Positions 44,847-57,713 of a stretch of DNA of 64,000 nt are shown piece by piece. Within the stretch, counting starts at the first letter, position 1. Each line of letters starts with the position of its first letter. The notes beneath the pieces were generated by a model. It was given only the letters and a program-made list of their open reading frames with translations. It was not told the DNA's origin and made no database searches. This DNA is from Bacteroides oleiciplenus YIT 12058 (lineage in GTDB: Bacteria; Bacteroidota; Bacteroidia; Bacteroidales; Bacteroidaceae), in contig NZ_JH992946.1 of assembly GCF_000315485.1 (NCBI RefSeq), positions 248,001-312,000 on the forward strand, given 5' to 3'. The translations under genes were made by a program, and so were the position numbers.

Positions 44847-45224
44847 ATGGCAGATTTGAAAGCTTTTGCAGAACAATTAGTTAACTTGACAGTAAAAGAA
44901 GTTAATGAACTTGCAACTATCCTTAAAGAAGAATATGGTATTGAACCTGCTGCTGCAGCTGTAGCTGTTGCTGCTGGTCCTGCAGCTGGTGGTGCTGCTG
45001 CCGCTGAAGAAAAAACTTCTTTTGATGTAGTATTGAAGAGCGCTGGCTCAGCTAAACTTCAGGTTGTTAAAGCCGTTAAGGAAGCTTGCGGTCTTGGTTT
45101 GAAGGAAGCTAAGGACTTGGTAGACGGTGCTCCTAGCGTAGTTAAAGAAGGTTTGGCTAAAGACGAAGCAGAATCATTGAAGAAAACATTGGAAGAAGCT
45201 GGAGCTGAAGTTGAACTTAAATAA
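44847..45224 (+). CDS. rplL: 50S ribosomal protein L7/L12
   Basis: The 125-residue acidic protein has the N-terminal dimerisation domain, an Ala/Gly-rich hinge ([14 protein letters not shown]) and the C-terminal domain [20 protein letters not shown] followed by [14 protein letters not shown]. It recruits elongation factors. Confidence 0.98.
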   Translation: MADLKAFAEQLVNLTVKEVNELATILKEEYGIEPAAAAVAVAAGPAAGGAAAAEEKTSFDVVLKSAGSAKLQVVKAVKEACGLGLKEAKDLVDGAPSVVKEGLAKDEAESLKKTLEEAGAEVELK

Positions 45225-45249
45225 CATTAGCCTGTATATCAGGTAATTC

Positions 45250-45287
45250 GGTTAAGAACCCTTCAGAAGAGGGTTCTTAACCTTTTT
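45250..45287 (+). terminator. Intrinsic terminator/attenuator between rplL and rpoB
   Basis: GGTTAAGAACCCT (45250-45262) pairs perfectly with AGGGTTCTTAACC (45270-45282), a 13-bp stem with a 7-nt loop and five Ts. No promoter was found before rpoB, so partial read-through is probably how rpoBC is expressed below the ribosomal proteins, as known for the rplL-rpoB attenuator of E. coli. Confidence 0.85.
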
Positions 45288-45328
45288 GTGTATATATTTA
45301 AAATTAAGTTCTACAAATCCATTAACAG

Positions 45329-48300
45329 ATGTCTTCAAATACTGTAAACCAAAGAATTAATTTTGCTTCGACTAAAAATCCACTTGAATATCCGGATTTT
45401 TTGGAAGTACAATTGAAGTCATTCAAAGACTTTTTACAACTGGATACCCCACCCGAAAAGCGTAAGAACGAGGGACTGTATAAAGTATTTGCTGAAAACT
45501 TCCCCATTGCCGATACAAGAAACAATTTTGTTCTTGAGTTTTTGGACTACTATATTGATCCGCCGCGCTATACTATCGATGATTGTATAGAGCGAGGGCT
45601 TACTTATAGCGTGCCCTTGAAAGCAAAATTGAAATTATACTGTACTGATCCCGATCATGAGGATTTTGATACGGTTATTCAGGATGTATTCCTCGGTCCT
45701 ATTCCTTATATGACGGATAAGGCGACTTTCGTCATTAACGGTGCGGAACGTGTGGTTGTATCTCAGCTTCACCGTTCTCCGGGCGTATTCTTCGGTCAGA
45801 GCGTGCATGCTAATGGTACCAAACTTTATTCTGCCCGTATCATTCCGTTCAAAGGTTCTTGGATTGAGTTTGCTACTGATATTAACAATGTCATGTATGC
45901 GTACATCGACCGTAAGAAGAAGTTACCCGTTACTACTTTGTTGAGAGCTATCGGTTTTGAAAATGATAAGGACATCCTTGAAATTTTCAATTTGGCCGAG
46001 GATATTAAAGTCAATAAGACTAATCTCAAAAGAGTGTTGGGACGTAAGTTGGCGGCTCGTGTTTTGAAAACATGGATTGAGGATTTTGTAGACGAAGATA
46101 CCGGTGAAGTTGTTTCCATTGAACGTAACGAAGTGGTTATTGACCGTGAAACAGTTATCGAACCGGAACATGTTGATATTATCTTAGAGTCAGGCGTTCA
46201 GAATATTCTTGTTCACAAGGAAGAGCCGAATCAGTCTGACTACTCTATCATATATAACACGCTTCAGAAAGACCCGAGTAATTCGGAAAAAGAAGCTGTA
46301 CTGTACATCTATCGTCAGTTGCGTAATGCTGACCCTGCCGATGATGCCAGTGCACGTGAGGTCATCAACAACTTGTTCTTCTCTGAAAAGAGATATGACT
46401 TGGGTAATGTAGGTCGTTACAGGATCAACAAGAAGTTGAATCTGACGACTGATATGGATGTGCGTGTTCTGACAAAGGAAGATATTATTGAAATCATCAA
46501 GTACCTGATTGAGTTGATTAACTCAAAGGCTGATGTGGATGATATTGACCACTTGAGCAACCGTCGTGTGCGTACTGTAGGCGAGCAATTGTCTAATCAG
46601 TTTGCAGTTGGTTTGGCTCGTATGTCGCGTACAATTCGTGAGCGTATGAATGTACGTGACAATGAAGTGTTTACTCCGATTGACTTGATTAATGCAAAGA
46701 CTATTTCTTCCGTAATCAATTCATTCTTCGGAACGAATGCTTTGTCTCAGTTTATGGACCAGACGAATCCGCTGGCTGAAATTACGCACAAGCGTCGTAT
46801 GTCTGCCCTCGGTCCTGGTGGTTTGTCTCGTGAGCGTGCCGGATTTGAGGTACGTGACGTTCACTATACGCACTATGGTCGTCTTTGTCCGATTGAAACA
46901 CCGGAAGGTCCAAACATCGGTTTGATTTCTTCTTTGTGCGTGTTTGCTAAGATTAATGTGCTTGGTTTCATCGAAACTCCATATCGTAAAGTTGAAAACG
47001 GTAAGGTAGATCTTTCTGATGAAGGTTTGGCATATTTGACTGCGGAAGAAGAAGAAGCTAAGATTATTGCTCAGGGTAATGCGCCATTGAATGATGATGG
47101 TACTTTTATTCGTGATAAAGTAAAAGCTCGTCAGGATGCTGACTATCCGGTGGTAACTCCGGATGAAGTAGAGTTGATGGATGTTTCTCCTCAGCAGATT
47201 GCTTCAATTGCCGCATCTTTGATTCCGTTCCTGGAACATGATGATGCCAATCGTGCGTTGATGGGGTCAAACATGATGCGCCAGGCAGTTCCTTTGCTGA
47301 AGAGCGAAGCTCCTATTGTAGGTACAGGTATTGAACGTCAGTTGGTTCGCGACTCTCGTACGCAAATCACGGCTGAAGGTGATGGTGTAATTGAGTTTGT
47401 TGATGCTACTGCTATCCGTATATTGTATGATCGTACGGAAGATGAAGAATTTGTAAGCTTCGAACCGGCATTGAAGGAATATCGCATTCCGAAGTGGCGT
47501 CGTACGAATCAGAATATGACGATTGACCTTCGTCCTATTTGTGAAAAAGGTCAGCGTGTAACGAAAGGTCAGATTCTGACTGAAGGTTATTCTACGGAAA
47601 AGGGTGAGTTGGCTTTGGGTAAAAACCTGTTGGTAGCTTACATGCCGTGGAAGGGTTACAACTATGAGGATGCTATCGTATTGAACGAACGTGTGGTTCG
47701 TGAAGATATATTGACTTCTATTCACGTAGAAGAATATTCATTGGAGGTTCGTGAAACGAAACGTGGTATGGAGGAATTGACTTCCGATATTCCGAACGTG
47801 AGTGAAGAAGCTACCAAAGATTTGGATGAAAACGGTATAGTACGTGTGGGGGCTCGCATCCAGCCGGGTGATATATTGATTGGTAAGATTACGCCGAAGG
47901 GTGAGTCTGATCCGTCACCGGAAGAGAAGTTGCTTCGTGCTATTTTTGGTGACAAGGCAGGAGATGTGAAAGATGCTTCTCTGAAAGCTTCTCCTTCTTT
48001 GAAGGGTGTGGTTATCGACAAGCGTTTGTTTTCACGTGTAATCAAGAGCCGTAGCTCCAAGTTGGCTGACAAGGCTTTGTTGCCGAAGATTGATGATGAG
48101 TTTGATGCAAAGGTTGCTGATTTGAGAGGCATTCTGATCAGAAAACTATTGAAGTTGACGGAGAATTATGTATCTGAAGGTGTGAAGGATTACATGGGTG
48201 CTGAGGTTATCTCAAAAGGCGCTAAATTCTCTCCTTCTGATTTTGGTGATTTGGACTTCACTTCAATCCAGTTAAGTAACTGGACGAATGATGCCCGTAT

Positions 48301-49141
48301 TAACGGTATGATTCGTGACCTGGTGATGAACTTCATTAAGAAATATAAAGAACTGGATGCTGAACTGAAACGTAAGAAGTTTGCTATTACTATTGGTGAC
48401 GAACTTCCTGCTGGTATTATTCAGATGGCAAAAGTTTATATTGCTAAAAAACGTAAGATTGGTGTAGGTGATAAGATGGCAGGTCGTCATGGTAACAAGG
48501 GTATTGTTTCCCGCGTTGTTCGTCAGGAAGATATGCCGTTCCTTGCTGATGGTACTCCGGTAGATATCGTATTGAATCCGTTAGGTGTGCCTTCTCGTAT
48601 GAACATCGGTCAGATATTCGAGGCTGTATTGGGTAGTGCCGGTAGAAAGTTAGGTGTGAAGTTTGCTACTCCTATCTTTGATGGTGCTACATTGGATAAC
48701 CTGAATGAGTGGACTGACAAGGCTGGTTTGCCACGTTATGGTAAGACTAAGTTGTATGATGGCGGTACGGGTGAACCGTTTGACCAACATGCTACGGTGG
48801 GGGTTACTTACATGTTGAAGTTGGGCCACATGGTTGAGGATAAGATGCATGCACGTTCTATCGGTCCGTACTCTCTGATTACTCAGCAGCCGTTAGGTGG
48901 TAAGGCGCAATTTGGTGGTCAGCGTTTCGGAGAAATGGAGGTTTGGGCGCTTGAAGCATTTGGTGCTGCGCACATTCTACAGGAAATCCTGACTATCAAA
49001 TCCGATGACGTTGTTGGCCGTTCTAAAGCTTATGAAGCAATTGTGAAGGGTGAACCGATGCCGCAACCTGGCATTCCGGAATCACTCAATGTATTACTGC
49101 ATGAGTTGAGAGGTCTGGGCCTTAGCATCAACCTGGAATAA
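45329..49141 (+). CDS. rpoB: DNA-directed RNA polymerase subunit beta
   Basis: The 1270-residue protein is the beta subunit. The rifampicin region reads [20 protein letters not shown] followed by [14 protein letters not shown], with the wild-type Asp, His and Ser residues whose change gives resistance elsewhere. [35 protein letters not shown] and the C-terminal [15 protein letters not shown] are standard. Length is normal for Bacteroidetes. rpoC follows after about 100 nt of repeats. Confidence 0.98.
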   Translation: MSSNTVNQRINFASTKNPLEYPDFLEVQLKSFKDFLQLDTPPEKRKNEGLYKVFAENFPIADTRNNFVLEFLDYYIDPPRYTIDDCIERGLTYSVPLKAKLKLYCTDPDHEDFDTVIQDVFLGPIPYMTDKATFVINGAERVVVSQLHRSPGVFFGQSVHANGTKLYSARIIPFKGSWIEFATDINNVMYAYIDRKKKLPVTTLLRAIGFENDKDILEIFNLAEDIKVNKTNLKRVLGRKLAARVLKTWIEDFVDEDTGEVVSIERNEVVIDRETVIEPEHVDIILESGVQNILVHKEEPNQSDYSIIYNTLQKDPSNSEKEAVLYIYRQLRNADPADDASAREVINNLFFSEKRYDLGNVGRYRINKKLNLTTDMDVRVLTKEDIIEIIKYLIELINSKADVDDIDHLSNRRVRTVGEQLSNQFAVGLARMSRTIRERMNVRDNEVFTPIDLINAKTISSVINSFFGTNALSQFMDQTNPLAEITHKRRMSALGPGGLSRERAGFEVRDVHYTHYGRLCPIETPEGPNIGLISSLCVFAKINVLGFIETPYRKVENGKVDLSDEGLAYLTAEEEEAKIIAQGNAPLNDDGTFIRDKVKARQDADYPVVTPDEVELMDVSPQQIASIAASLIPFLEHDDANRALMGSNMMRQAVPLLKSEAPIVGTGIERQLVRDSRTQITAEGDGVIEFVDATAIRILYDRTEDEEFVSFEPALKEYRIPKWRRTNQNMTIDLRPICEKGQRVTKGQILTEGYSTEKGELALGKNLLVAYMPWKGYNYEDAIVLNERVVREDILTSIHVEEYSLEVRETKRGMEELTSDIPNVSEEATKDLDENGIVRVGARIQPGDILIGKITPKGESDPSPEEKLLRAIFGDKAGDVKDASLKASPSLKGVVIDKRLFSRVIKSRSSKLADKALLPKIDDEFDAKVADLRGILIRKLLKLTENYVSEGVKDYMGAEVISKGAKFSPSDFGDLDFTSIQLSNWTNDARINGMIRDLVMNFIKKYKELDAELKRKKFAITIGDELPAGIIQMAKVYIAKKRKIGVGDKMAGRHGNKGIVSRVVRQEDMPFLADGTPVDIVLNPLGVPSRMNIGQIFEAVLGSAGRKLGVKFATPIFDGATLDNLNEWTDKAGLPRYGKTKLYDGGTGEPFDQHATVGVTYMLKLGHMVEDKMHARSIGPYSLITQQPLGGKAQFGGQRFGEMEVWALEAFGAAHILQEILTIKSDDVVGRSKAYEAIVKGEPMPQPGIPESLNVLLHELRGLGLSINLE

Positions 49142-49157
49142 TTTGAAAAAATAGAGA

Positions 49158-49235
49158 ATTGAGAACTAAAAAATAATAGTTCTCAATCCTTATTTTCTCA
49201 ACATTCATTTTTTAATTTTCAATTCTCAATTAATA
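49158..49235 (+). repeat. Hairpin and AT-rich dispersed repeat between rpoB and rpoC
   Basis: ATTGAGAACTA (49158-49168) pairs perfectly with TAGTTCTCAAT (49177-49187). Then TTTTTTAATTTTCAATTCTC runs up to about 10 nt before the rpoC ATG. It contains the 25-nt identity shared with the repeat before waaA. Confidence 0.75.
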
Positions 49236-49242
49236 TAAAAGT

Positions 49243-52200
49243 ATGGCTTTTAGAAAAGATAACAAGATAAAGAGTAATTTCTCGAAGATCTCTATTGGTT
49301 TGGCTTCCCCGGAAGAAATTCTTGAGAATTCGAGTGGTGAAGTTTTAAAGCCTGAAACCATCAACTATCGTACGTATAAGCCTGAACGTGACGGTTTGTT
49401 CTGTGAGCGTATTTTTGGTCCGATCAAGGACTATGAATGCCATTGCGGTAAATACAAGCGTATTCGTTATAAAGGTATTGTTTGCGACCGTTGTGGTGTA
49501 GAAGTGACTGAGAAGAAAGTACGTCGTGAGCGTATGGGACACATCCAGTTGGTGGTGCCGGTAGCTCATATCTGGTATTTCCGTTCACTTCCTAATAAGA
49601 TCGGTTATTTGCTGGGCTTGCCTACAAAGAAACTTGATTCTATTATTTATTATGAACGCTATGTGGTGATTCAGGCCGGTGTGATGTCGGGTGAAATTGC
49701 TGAATATGATCTGCTCTCAGAAGAAGAATATCTGGACTTGATGGAAAAATTGCCGAAAGACAATCAGTTTCTGGAAGATTCAGATCCTAATAAATTTATT
49801 GCTAGAATGGGTGCGGAAGCCATTTATGACTTGTTGGCCCGTCTGGACTTGGATGCATTGTCTTATGAATTGCGTCACCGTGCAGGTAATGATGCTTCTC
49901 AACAACGTAAGAATGAGGCTTTGAAGCGTCTTCAGGTTGTTGAGTCATTCCGTGCATCTCGCGGACGTAATAAGCCAGAGTGGATGATTGTGCGTATCGT
50001 GCCGGTTATTCCGCCTGAACTTCGTCCGTTGGTTCCGTTGGATGGTGGTCGTTTTGCTACGTCTGACTTGAATGACCTTTATCGTCGTGTGATTATCCGT
50101 AACAACCGTTTGAAGAGACTGATTGAGATTAAGGCTCCTGAAGTGATTTTGCGTAATGAAAAGCGTATGTTGCAGGAAGCTGTTGACTCATTGTTCGATA
50201 ACTCACGCAAATCCAGCGCAGTGAAAACGGATGCTAACCGTCCTTTGAAATCTCTTTCTGATAGTTTGAAAGGTAAGCAAGGTCGTTTTCGTCAGAACTT
50301 GTTGGGTAAACGTGTTGACTACTCTGCACGTTCGGTAATTGTTGTTGGTCCGGAATTGAAAATGGGTGAATGCGGTATTCCTAAATTGATGGCTGCCGAA
50401 CTGTACAAACCGTTCATTATACGTAAGTTGATTGAACGTGGTATTGTGAAGACAGTGAAGAGTGCCAAGAAGATTGTAGACCGTAAGGAAGCTGTTATCT
50501 GGGATATTCTGGAACATGTAATGAAAGGCCATCCGGTGCTATTGAACCGTGCGCCGACATTGCACCGTTTGGGTATTCAGGCATTCCAGCCTAAGATGAT
50601 TGAAGGAAAGGCTATTCAGTTGCACCCGTTGGCATGTACGGCTTTCAATGCCGACTTCGACGGTGACCAGATGGCTGTTCACTTGCCTTTGAGTCATGAA
50701 GCAGTTCTGGAAGCTCAAATGTTGATGCTCCAATCTCATAATATCCTCAATCCTGCTAATGGTGCGCCTATCACTGTACCTTCTCAGGATATGGTACTCG
50801 GTTTGTATTATATCACAAAGCTACGTAAGGGTGCTAAGGGTGAAGGATTGATATTCTATGGTCCGGAAGAAGCTCTGATTGCCTACAATGAAGGAAAGGT
50901 AGATATCCATGCTCCGATTAGTGTTGTTGTGAAGGATGTGGATGAGAATGGCAATGTTATTGATACAATGATGCATGATACTTCAGTAGGACGTGTAATT
51001 GTTAATGAGATTGTTCCTCCTGAAGCTGGTTACATCAATACCATTATCTCTAAAAAATCACTTCGCGATATCATTAGTGATGTTATCAAGGTATGTGGTG
51101 TGGCAAAAGCTGCCGATTTCCTTGATGGTATCAAGAACTTAGGTTACCAGATGGCTTTCAAGGGTGGTTTGTCATTCAACTTGGGTGATATTATCATTCC
51201 GGAACAAAAAGAAACGTTGGTACAGAAAGGTTATGATGAAGTTGAGCAAGTTATCAACAACTATAACATGGGTTTCATTACCAACAACGAACGTTATAAT
51301 CAGGTAATTGACATTTGGACACATGTTAACTCTGAGTTGTCTAACATCTTGATGAAGACTATTTCGAGCGATGATCAAGGTTTCAACTCTGTATATATGA
51401 TGTTGGATTCCGGTGCTCGTGGTTCTAAAGAACAGATTCGTCAGTTGTCTGGTATGCGTGGTTTGATGGCAAAACCGCAGAAGGCAGGTGCAGAAGGTGG
51501 ACAGATTATTGAAAACCCGATTCTTTCGAACTTTAAAGAAGGTCTTTCGGTGTTGGAGTACTTTATCTCTACCCACGGTGCCCGTAAAGGTTTGGCAGAT
51601 ACGGCATTGAAGACGGCTGATGCCGGATACTTGACGCGTCGTCTGGTAGACGTTTCTCATGATGTAATTATTAATGAAGAAGACTGCGGTACGCTCCGTG
51701 GATTAGTTTGTACAGACTTGAAGAATAACGATGAAGTTATTGCTACGTTGTATGAACGTATTCTTGGCCGTGTTTCCGTACATGATATTGTGCACCCTAC
51801 AACTGGTGAATTGCTGGTTGCCGGTGGTGAAGAAATAACAGAAGAAGTAGCAAAGAAGATTCAGGATTCTCCGATTGAAAGTGTTGAAATACGTTCAGTA
51901 TTGACTTGTGAATCGAAGAAAGGTGTTTGTGCTAAATGTTATGGACGTAACCTTGCAACGAGTCAGATGGTTCAGAGAGGTGAGGCTGTTGGTGTTATCG
52001 CTGCACAGTCTATCGGTGAGCCGGGTACACAGTTGACATTGCGTACATTCCATGCCGGTGGTACGGCTGCCAATATTGCAGCCAATGCAAGTATTGTAGC
52101 TAAGAATCCGGCACGTCTGGAATTCGAAGAACTTCGTACGGTAGATGTTGTCGATGAAGCTGGTGAACCTGCAAAAGTTGTGGTTGGTCGTTTGGCTGAA

Positions 52201-53535
52201 GTGCGCTTTGTAGACGTAAATACTGGTATTGTTCTTTCTACTCATAATGTGCCTTATGGCTCTACTCTCTATGCTGCTGATGGCGAGGTGGTAGAAAAAG
52301 GTAAGATGATTGCCCGTTGGGACCCGTTCAATGCTGTTATTATAACAGAAGCTACTGGTAAGATTGAATTTGAGGGCGTTATTGAGAACGTTACTTATAA
52401 GGTAGAATCTGATGAATCTACTGGTCTGCGCGAAATCATCATCATTGAGTCTAAGGATAAGACGAAAGTTCCGATGGCTCATATTATGACAGAAGACGGT
52501 GACCTTATTCGTACATATAACCTCCCTGTGGGTGGTCACGTAGTGGTAGAAAATAAACAAAAGGTAAAAGGCGGTGAAGTTATCGTGAAGATACCTCGTG
52601 CTGTTGGTAAGGCTGGTGATATCACGGGTGGTCTTCCGCGTGTAACAGAGTTATTTGAAGCTCGTAATCCGTCTAATCCTGCTGTTGTTTCTGAAATTGA
52701 TGGTGAGGTTACAATGGGTAAGGTGAAACGTGGTAACCGCGAAATTGTTGTTACTTCTAAAACTGGTGAAGTTAAGAAGTACCTAGTGCCACTGTCAAAA
52801 CAGATTCTGGTGCAGGAAAATGACTATGTACGTGCTGGTACTCCGTTGTCTGACGGAGCTACTACTCCTGCGGATATTCTTGCTATTAAAGGTCCTACGG
52901 CCGTTCAGGAATATATTGTGAACGAAGTACAGGATGTATATCGTCTGCAAGGTGTGAAGATTAATGATAAGCACTTTGAGATCATTGTTCGTCAGATGAT
53001 GCGTAAAGTTGAAATCGATGAGCCGGGTGATACTCGCTTCCTGGAACAGCAGGTTGTGGACAAACTGGATTTCATGGAAGAAAATGATCGCATCTGGGGT
53101 AAGAAGGTTGTCGTTGATGCTGGTGATTCTCAAAATATGCAACCGGGACAGATTGTTACTGCCCGTAAGTTGCGTGATGAGAATAGTATGCTGAAACGTC
53201 GTGACTTGAAACCTGTTGAAGTACGTGATGCTGTTCCTGCGACTTCTACTCAGATTCTTCAGGGTATTACTCGTGCAGCTCTGCAAACTTCAAGCTTTAT
53301 GTCAGCTGCTTCATTCCAGGAGACTACTAAGGTTTTGAATGAAGCTGCTATCAATGGTAAGGTGGACAAATTGGAAGGTATGAAGGAGAATGTCATCTGT
53401 GGTCACTTGATACCTGCTGGTACTGGTCAGCGTGAATTTGAAAAGATTATTGTTGGCTCCAAAGAAGAGTATGATCGTATTCTTGCTAATAAGAAGACGG
53501 TGCTGGATTACAACTCAATGGATGTTGAAGAATAA
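49243..53535 (+). CDS. rpoC: DNA-directed RNA polymerase subunit beta'
   Basis: The 1430-residue protein has the N-terminal zinc ribbon ([20 protein letters not shown]), the catalytic NADFDGDQM triad of aspartates, and the second zinc site ([16 protein letters not shown]). The trigger loop region [18 protein letters not shown] is intact. It ends the rpoBC transcript at the terminator that follows. Confidence 0.98.
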   Translation: MAFRKDNKIKSNFSKISIGLASPEEILENSSGEVLKPETINYRTYKPERDGLFCERIFGPIKDYECHCGKYKRIRYKGIVCDRCGVEVTEKKVRRERMGHIQLVVPVAHIWYFRSLPNKIGYLLGLPTKKLDSIIYYERYVVIQAGVMSGEIAEYDLLSEEEYLDLMEKLPKDNQFLEDSDPNKFIARMGAEAIYDLLARLDLDALSYELRHRAGNDASQQRKNEALKRLQVVESFRASRGRNKPEWMIVRIVPVIPPELRPLVPLDGGRFATSDLNDLYRRVIIRNNRLKRLIEIKAPEVILRNEKRMLQEAVDSLFDNSRKSSAVKTDANRPLKSLSDSLKGKQGRFRQNLLGKRVDYSARSVIVVGPELKMGECGIPKLMAAELYKPFIIRKLIERGIVKTVKSAKKIVDRKEAVIWDILEHVMKGHPVLLNRAPTLHRLGIQAFQPKMIEGKAIQLHPLACTAFNADFDGDQMAVHLPLSHEAVLEAQMLMLQSHNILNPANGAPITVPSQDMVLGLYYITKLRKGAKGEGLIFYGPEEALIAYNEGKVDIHAPISVVVKDVDENGNVIDTMMHDTSVGRVIVNEIVPPEAGYINTIISKKSLRDIISDVIKVCGVAKAADFLDGIKNLGYQMAFKGGLSFNLGDIIIPEQKETLVQKGYDEVEQVINNYNMGFITNNERYNQVIDIWTHVNSELSNILMKTISSDDQGFNSVYMMLDSGARGSKEQIRQLSGMRGLMAKPQKAGAEGGQIIENPILSNFKEGLSVLEYFISTHGARKGLADTALKTADAGYLTRRLVDVSHDVIINEEDCGTLRGLVCTDLKNNDEVIATLYERILGRVSVHDIVHPTTGELLVAGGEEITEEVAKKIQDSPIESVEIRSVLTCESKKGVCAKCYGRNLATSQMVQRGEAVGVIAAQSIGEPGTQLTLRTFHAGGTAANIAANASIVAKNPARLEFEELRTVDVVDEAGEPAKVVVGRLAEVRFVDVNTGIVLSTHNVPYGSTLYAADGEVVEKGKMIARWDPFNAVIITEATGKIEFEGVIENVTYKVESDESTGLREIIIIESKDKTKVPMAHIMTEDGDLIRTYNLPVGGHVVVENKQKVKGGEVIVKIPRAVGKAGDITGGLPRVTELFEARNPSNPAVVSEIDGEVTMGKVKRGNREIVVTSKTGEVKKYLVPLSKQILVQENDYVRAGTPLSDGATTPADILAIKGPTAVQEYIVNEVQDVYRLQGVKINDKHFEIIVRQMMRKVEIDEPGDTRFLEQQVVDKLDFMEENDRIWGKKVVVDAGDSQNMQPGQIVTARKLRDENSMLKRRDLKPVEVRDAVPATSTQILQGITRAALQTSSFMSAASFQETTKVLNEAAINGKVDKLEGMKENVICGHLIPAGTGQREFEKIIVGSKEEYDRILANKKTVLDYNSMDVEE

Positions 53536-53572
53536 GATGTAATAAATACAATCAGTTGATTATTAAATAGGG

Positions 53573-53614
53573 AAGGGGAGATGTCTTTTATAGGATGTCT
53601 CCCCTTTTGTTTTT
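53573..53614 (+). terminator. Intrinsic terminator of rpoBC
   Basis: AAGGGGAGA (53573-53581) pairs with TCTCCCCTT (53598-53606), extended by four weaker pairs, then TTGTTTTT. It lies 37 nt after the rpoC stop. Confidence 0.88.
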
Positions 53615-53632
53615 AGAATGAAATATTATTCT

Positions 53633-53640
53633 TACCTTTG
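53633..53640 (+). promoter_or_regulatory. -7 element of the DUF3467 gene
   Basis: TACCTTTG matches TAnnTTTG. The nearest TTTG is 23 bp upstream, slightly long. The ATG is 31 nt downstream. Confidence 0.4.
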
Positions 53641-53670
53641 GATGTTTTAAAGTTTAATCATAGAAAGAAA

Positions 53671-53979
53671 ATGGAAAACAAGGAAATGAATAATCAGTTA
53701 CAAATAGAATTGAAAGAAGATGTAGCACAAGGAACATATGCAAATTTAGCTGTTATCACACATTCTAGTTCTGAGTTTATTGTAGATTTTATACGTGTAA
53801 TGCCGGGAATGCCCAAAGCTGGTGTAAAATCCCGTATTGTGCTGGCTCCGGAGCATGCAAAGAGATTATTGCGCGCTTTGGAAGAAAATATAGGTAAATA
53901 TGAACGTACATTCGGACCTATCCGGTTGCTGGATGAACAATCAATTCCGCCTATGGTGAATCTCAAAGGGGAGGCATAA
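53671..53979 (+). CDS. DUF3467 protein
   Basis: The 102-residue protein matches DUF3467: LQIELKEDVAQGTYANLAVI, THSSSEFIVDFIRVMPGMPK, and SRIVLAPEHAKRLLRALEEN. Function is unknown. The start at 53671 gives a normal N-terminus; the frame from 53638 begins inside the promoter. It lies between rpoC and rpsL with its own promoter, a conserved Bacteroidales position. Confidence 0.88.
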   Translation: MENKEMNNQLQIELKEDVAQGTYANLAVITHSSSEFIVDFIRVMPGMPKAGVKSRIVLAPEHAKRLLRALEENIGKYERTFGPIRLLDEQSIPPMVNLKGEA

Positions 53980-54003
53980 AATCAAAAAAAAACTTGTAGT
54001 GCA

Positions 54004-54033
54004 TTGATTATTCAAATATTATTCGTATTTTTG
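54004..54033 (+). promoter_or_regulatory. Promoter of the str operon (rpsL-rpsG-fusA)
   Basis: TTG at 54004-54006 and TATTTTTG at 54026-54033 are 19 bp apart. The rpsL start is 63 nt downstream. Confidence 0.7.
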
Positions 54034-54096
54034 CAGCCCAAAAGTGTATAGCTACGAAATTAATATAACAATAATATATAATTAAAAACAATTAAA

Positions 54097-54501
54097 ATGC
54101 CTACAATTCAGCAATTAGTAAGAAAAGGACGCGAGGTGTTGGTGGAGAAAAGTAAGTCACCGGCTCTTGATTCATGTCCTCAAAGACGTGGCGTTTGCGT
54201 GAGAGTGTATACAACCACTCCGAAAAAACCGAATTCTGCAATGCGTAAAGTTGCACGTGTACGTTTGACCAATGGTAAAGAAGTGAACTCTTACATTCCG
54301 GGAGAAGGACATAACTTGCAGGAGCACTCTATCGTATTAGTACGCGGTGGTCGTGTGAAAGATCTTCCGGGTGTACGTTATCACATCGTTCGTGGAACAT
54401 TGGATACTGCAGGTGTTGCAGGTCGTACTCAAAGACGTTCCAAATATGGCTCTAAGCGTCCGAAACCGGGACAGCAGGCTGCGCCGGCTAAGAAAAAGTA
54501 A
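54097..54501 (+). CDS. rpsL: 30S ribosomal protein S12
   Basis: The 134-residue protein has [20 protein letters not shown], the decoding-site [15 protein letters not shown] with intact lysines (streptomycin-sensitive type), and [14 protein letters not shown]. First gene of the str operon. Confidence 0.98.
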   Translation: MPTIQQLVRKGREVLVEKSKSPALDSCPQRRGVCVRVYTTTPKKPNSAMRKVARVRLTNGKEVNSYIPGEGHNLQEHSIVLVRGGRVKDLPGVRYHIVRGTLDTAGVAGRTQRRSKYGSKRPKPGQQAAPAKKK

Positions 54502-54656
54502 TTAAGTAGCCTTACACTGTAAACAGTTAAATTAAAAGTAATAACTTACGTTTTAGTTTATTGGAAATGCTAAAGGTTGAGTAAATTCTCCGGAGGGGGA
54601 GTTGAAGAAGTCAAGAAGTAAACAACCAAGAACGAAAACATTATTCTTTCAAACAA

Positions 54657-55133
54657 ATGAGAAAAGCAAAACCAAAAAAACGCGTTATCCTGCCGGATCC
54701 CGTGTTTAATGATCAAAAGGTTTCAAAATTCGTAAACCATCTGATGTATGACGGAAAGAAGAATACCTCTTATGAAATCTTCTATGCCGCTTTGGAAACA
54801 GTAAAAGCAAAACTTCCTAACGAAGAAAAGTCTGCCCTAGAAATTTGGAAAAAGGCGCTGGATAATGTAACTCCGCAAGTTGAAGTAAAGTCCCGCCGTG
54901 TAGGTGGTGCGACATTCCAGGTTCCGACTGAAATCCGTCCGGATCGTAAGGAATCAGTTTCTATGAAGAACCTGATTATTTTTGCTCGTAAACGTGGTGG
55001 TAAATCAATGGCTGATAAATTGGCTGCTGAGATCATGGATGCATACAATGAACAAGGTGGCGCTTACAAACGTAAAGAAGATATGCATAGAATGGCTGAA
55101 GCTAACCGTGCATTTGCTCATTTCAGATTCTAA
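54657..55133 (+). CDS. rpsG: 30S ribosomal protein S7
   Basis: The 158-residue protein matches S7: [40 protein letters not shown] and [20 protein letters not shown]7 binds the 16S 3' major domain. The 155-nt gap before it may hold an autoregulatory site, but I found no clear structure. Confidence 0.98.
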   Translation: MRKAKPKKRVILPDPVFNDQKVSKFVNHLMYDGKKNTSYEIFYAALETVKAKLPNEEKSALEIWKKALDNVTPQVEVKSRRVGGATFQVPTEIRPDRKESVSMKNLIIFARKRGGKSMADKLAAEIMDAYNEQGGAYKRKEDMHRMAEANRAFAHFRF

Positions 55134-55185
55134 TACTATAAGAATAACCGATAGATTAAAAACTTAAAGTAAAAGGAATTAAAAA

Positions 55186-57303
55186 ATGGCTAAGCAAGAT
55201 TTACATTTGACGCGTAATATTGGTATCATGGCTCACATCGATGCCGGAAAAACAACAACTTCTGAACGTATCCTGTTTTACACGGGTTTGACTCACAAAA
55301 TTGGAGAAGTACATGATGGTGCTGCTACAATGGACTGGATGGCGCAGGAGCAGGAGCGTGGTATTACTATCACTTCTGCTGCTACTACAACTCGTTGGAA
55401 ATATGCAGGTGATACTTATAAAATCAACTTGATTGATACTCCGGGACACGTTGACTTTACTGCTGAAGTAGAGCGTTCATTGCGTATCTTGGACGGTGCC
55501 GTTGCTGCATATTGTGCAGTAGGTGGTGTTGAACCGCAGTCTGAGACTGTATGGCGTCAAGCTGATAAATATAATGTGCCCCGTATCGCTTATGTGAACA
55601 AAATGGACCGTTCTGGTGCTGACTTCTTTGAGGTTGTTCGCCAGATGAAAGCTGTTTTGGGAGCTAATCCGTGTCCGATCGTTATTCCTATAGGTGCTGA
55701 AGAATCTTTTAAAGGTCTGGTAGATCTTGTAAAGATGAAAGCTATTTATTGGCATGATGAAACAATGGGTGCTGACTACACAGTAGAGGAGATCCCTGCT
55801 AATTTGGTTGAAGAAGCCAATGAGTGGAGAGATAAAATGCTTGAAAAGGTAGCAGAATTTGACGACGCTTTGATGGAGAAATATTTCGATGATCCTTCTA
55901 CTATCACAGAAGAAGAAGTATTGAGAGCTCTTCGTAATGCTACTGTGCAGATGGCTGTCGTTCCAATGTTGTGTGGTTCTTCATTTAAGAATAAGGGCGT
56001 ACAGACGTTGTTGGACTATGTTTGTGCATTTTTGCCATCTCCGCTAGATACGGAAAATGTAATCGGTACTAACCCTGATACGGGTGCCGAAGAAGACCGT
56101 AAACCAAGTGATGATGAGAAGACTTCAGCTTTGGCATTTAAGATTGCTACTGACCCGTATGTAGGTCGTTTGACTTTCTTCCGTGTTTACTCAGGCAAGA
56201 TTGAAGCTGGCTCTTATATCTATAATTCTCGCTCTGGTAAGAAAGAACGCGTATCTCGTTTGTTCCAGATGCACTCAAATAAACAGAATCCGGTGGAGGT
56301 TATCGGGGCTGGTGATATTGGTGCTGGCGTTGGTTTCAAAGATATTCATACTGGAGATACTTTGTGTGATGAAACTGCACCGATTGTATTGGAATCTATG
56401 GACTTCCCGGAACCGGTTATTGGTATCGCAGTAGAGCCGAAGACTCAAAAAGATATGGATAAGCTGTCTAATGGTTTGGCTAAGTTGGCTGAAGAAGATC
56501 CGACGTTCACAGTGAAGACTGACGAACAGACTGGTCAGACAGTTATTTCGGGTATGGGTGAGCTTCATTTGGATATCATTATTGACCGTCTGAAACGTGA
56601 GTTTAAAGTAGAATGTAACCAAGGTAAACCCCAGGTTAACTACAAAGAGGCTATTACGAAGACCGTTAATTTGCGTGAGGTTTATAAGAAACAGTCTGGT
56701 GGACGTGGTAAATTTGCTGATATTATTGTGAATATTGGTCCGGCTGATGAAGACTTTACTCAAGGTGGTCTGCAGTTTGTTGATGAAGTGAAGGGCGGTA
56801 ATATTCCTAAGGAGTTTATTCCATCTGTACAGAAGGGTTTCACAACTGCTATGAAAAATGGTGTGTTGGCTGGTTATCCTTTGGATTCATTGAAGGTAAC
56901 ATTGCTTGATGGTTCTTTCCATCCGGTTGACTCTGACCAGTTGTCATTCGAAATTTGTGCTATTCAGGCATATAAGAGTGCTTGTGCTAAAGCGGGTCCT
57001 GTGCTTATGGAACCTATCATGAAACTGGAAGTTGTAACTCCGGAAGAAAACATGGGTGATGTAATTGGTGACTTGAATAAACGCCGTGGTCAAGTAGAAG
57101 GTATGGAGTCTAGTCGTTCAGGTGCTCGTATTGTGAAGGCTATGGTTCCGTTGGCAGAAATGTTCGGATATGTAACAGCTTTGCGTACTATTACTTCAGG
57201 TCGTGCTACTTCATCAATGGTATATTCTCATCATGCTCAACTTTCCAACTCTATTGCAAAGGCAGTATTGGAAGAAGTGAAAGGTCGTGCTGATCTGATC
57301 TAA
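55186..57303 (+). CDS. fusA: Elongation factor G
   Basis: The 705-residue translocase has [19 protein letters not shown] (G1), [20 protein letters not shown] (G3) and [10 protein letters not shown] (G4), and the C-terminal domains with [15 protein letters not shown]. Follows rpsG closely in the str operon. Confidence 0.97.
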   Translation: MAKQDLHLTRNIGIMAHIDAGKTTTSERILFYTGLTHKIGEVHDGAATMDWMAQEQERGITITSAATTTRWKYAGDTYKINLIDTPGHVDFTAEVERSLRILDGAVAAYCAVGGVEPQSETVWRQADKYNVPRIAYVNKMDRSGADFFEVVRQMKAVLGANPCPIVIPIGAEESFKGLVDLVKMKAIYWHDETMGADYTVEEIPANLVEEANEWRDKMLEKVAEFDDALMEKYFDDPSTITEEEVLRALRNATVQMAVVPMLCGSSFKNKGVQTLLDYVCAFLPSPLDTENVIGTNPDTGAEEDRKPSDDEKTSALAFKIATDPYVGRLTFFRVYSGKIEAGSYIYNSRSGKKERVSRLFQMHSNKQNPVEVIGAGDIGAGVGFKDIHTGDTLCDETAPIVLESMDFPEPVIGIAVEPKTQKDMDKLSNGLAKLAEEDPTFTVKTDEQTGQTVISGMGELHLDIIIDRLKREFKVECNQGKPQVNYKEAITKTVNLREVYKKQSGGRGKFADIIVNIGPADEDFTQGGLQFVDEVKGGNIPKEFIPSVQKGFTTAMKNGVLAGYPLDSLKVTLLDGSFHPVDSDQLSFEICAIQAYKSACAKAGPVLMEPIMKLEVVTPEENMGDVIGDLNKRRGQVEGMESSRSGARIVKAMVPLAEMFGYVTALRTITSGRATSSMVYSHHAQLSNSIAKAVLEEVKGRADLI

Positions 57304-57315
57304 AAACATTAAAAA

Positions 57316-57349
57316 TCCGTAGGCTAGCGAATGACTCTTAGCCTACGGA
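57316..57349 (+). terminator. Hairpin between fusA and rpsJ
   Basis: TCCGTAGGCTA (57316-57326) pairs perfectly with TAGCCTACGGA (57339-57349), an 11-bp stem with a 12-nt loop. There is only a weak T-run after it (AATTTATC), so partial termination between the str and S10 operons is likely. Confidence 0.5.
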
Positions 57350-57387
57350 AATTTATCTTATTATAACTTTAATAATTAATAAAACTA

Positions 57388-57693
57388 ATGAGTCAGAAAA
57401 TTAGAATTAAATTGAAATCTTACGACCACAACTTGGTTGACAAGTCTGCTGAGAAGATTGTAAGAACGGTGAAGGCAACGGGCGCCATCGTTAGCGGTCC
57501 GATTCCTCTCCCTACGCACAAGCGTATCTTTACCGTGAACCGTTCGACTTTTGTTAATAAGAAGTCACGTGAACAGTTTGAACTCTCTTCTTATAAGAGA
57601 TTGATCGACATCTATAGCTCAACTGCTAAGACTGTAGACGCTCTGATGAAGTTGGAGTTACCGAGTGGTGTGGAAGTAGAAATCAAAGTTTAG
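57388..57693 (+). CDS. rpsJ: 30S ribosomal protein S10
   Basis: The 101-residue protein matches S10/Nus[21 protein letters not shown] and [20 protein letters not shown]. It heads the S10 operon and also takes part in antitermination as NusE. Confidence 0.98.
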   Translation: MSQKIRIKLKSYDHNLVDKSAEKIVRTVKATGAIVSGPIPLPTHKRIFTVNRSTFVNKKSREQFELSSYKRLIDIYSSTAKTVDALMKLELPSGVEVEIKV

Positions 57694-57713
57694 TATTTTA
57701 AATTTTAAGTGAA

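Noticed and set aside
46700-46850. Rifampicin resistance changes in rpoB
   Set aside because: The key Asp, His and Ser positions in the resistance region are the usual sensitive residues.
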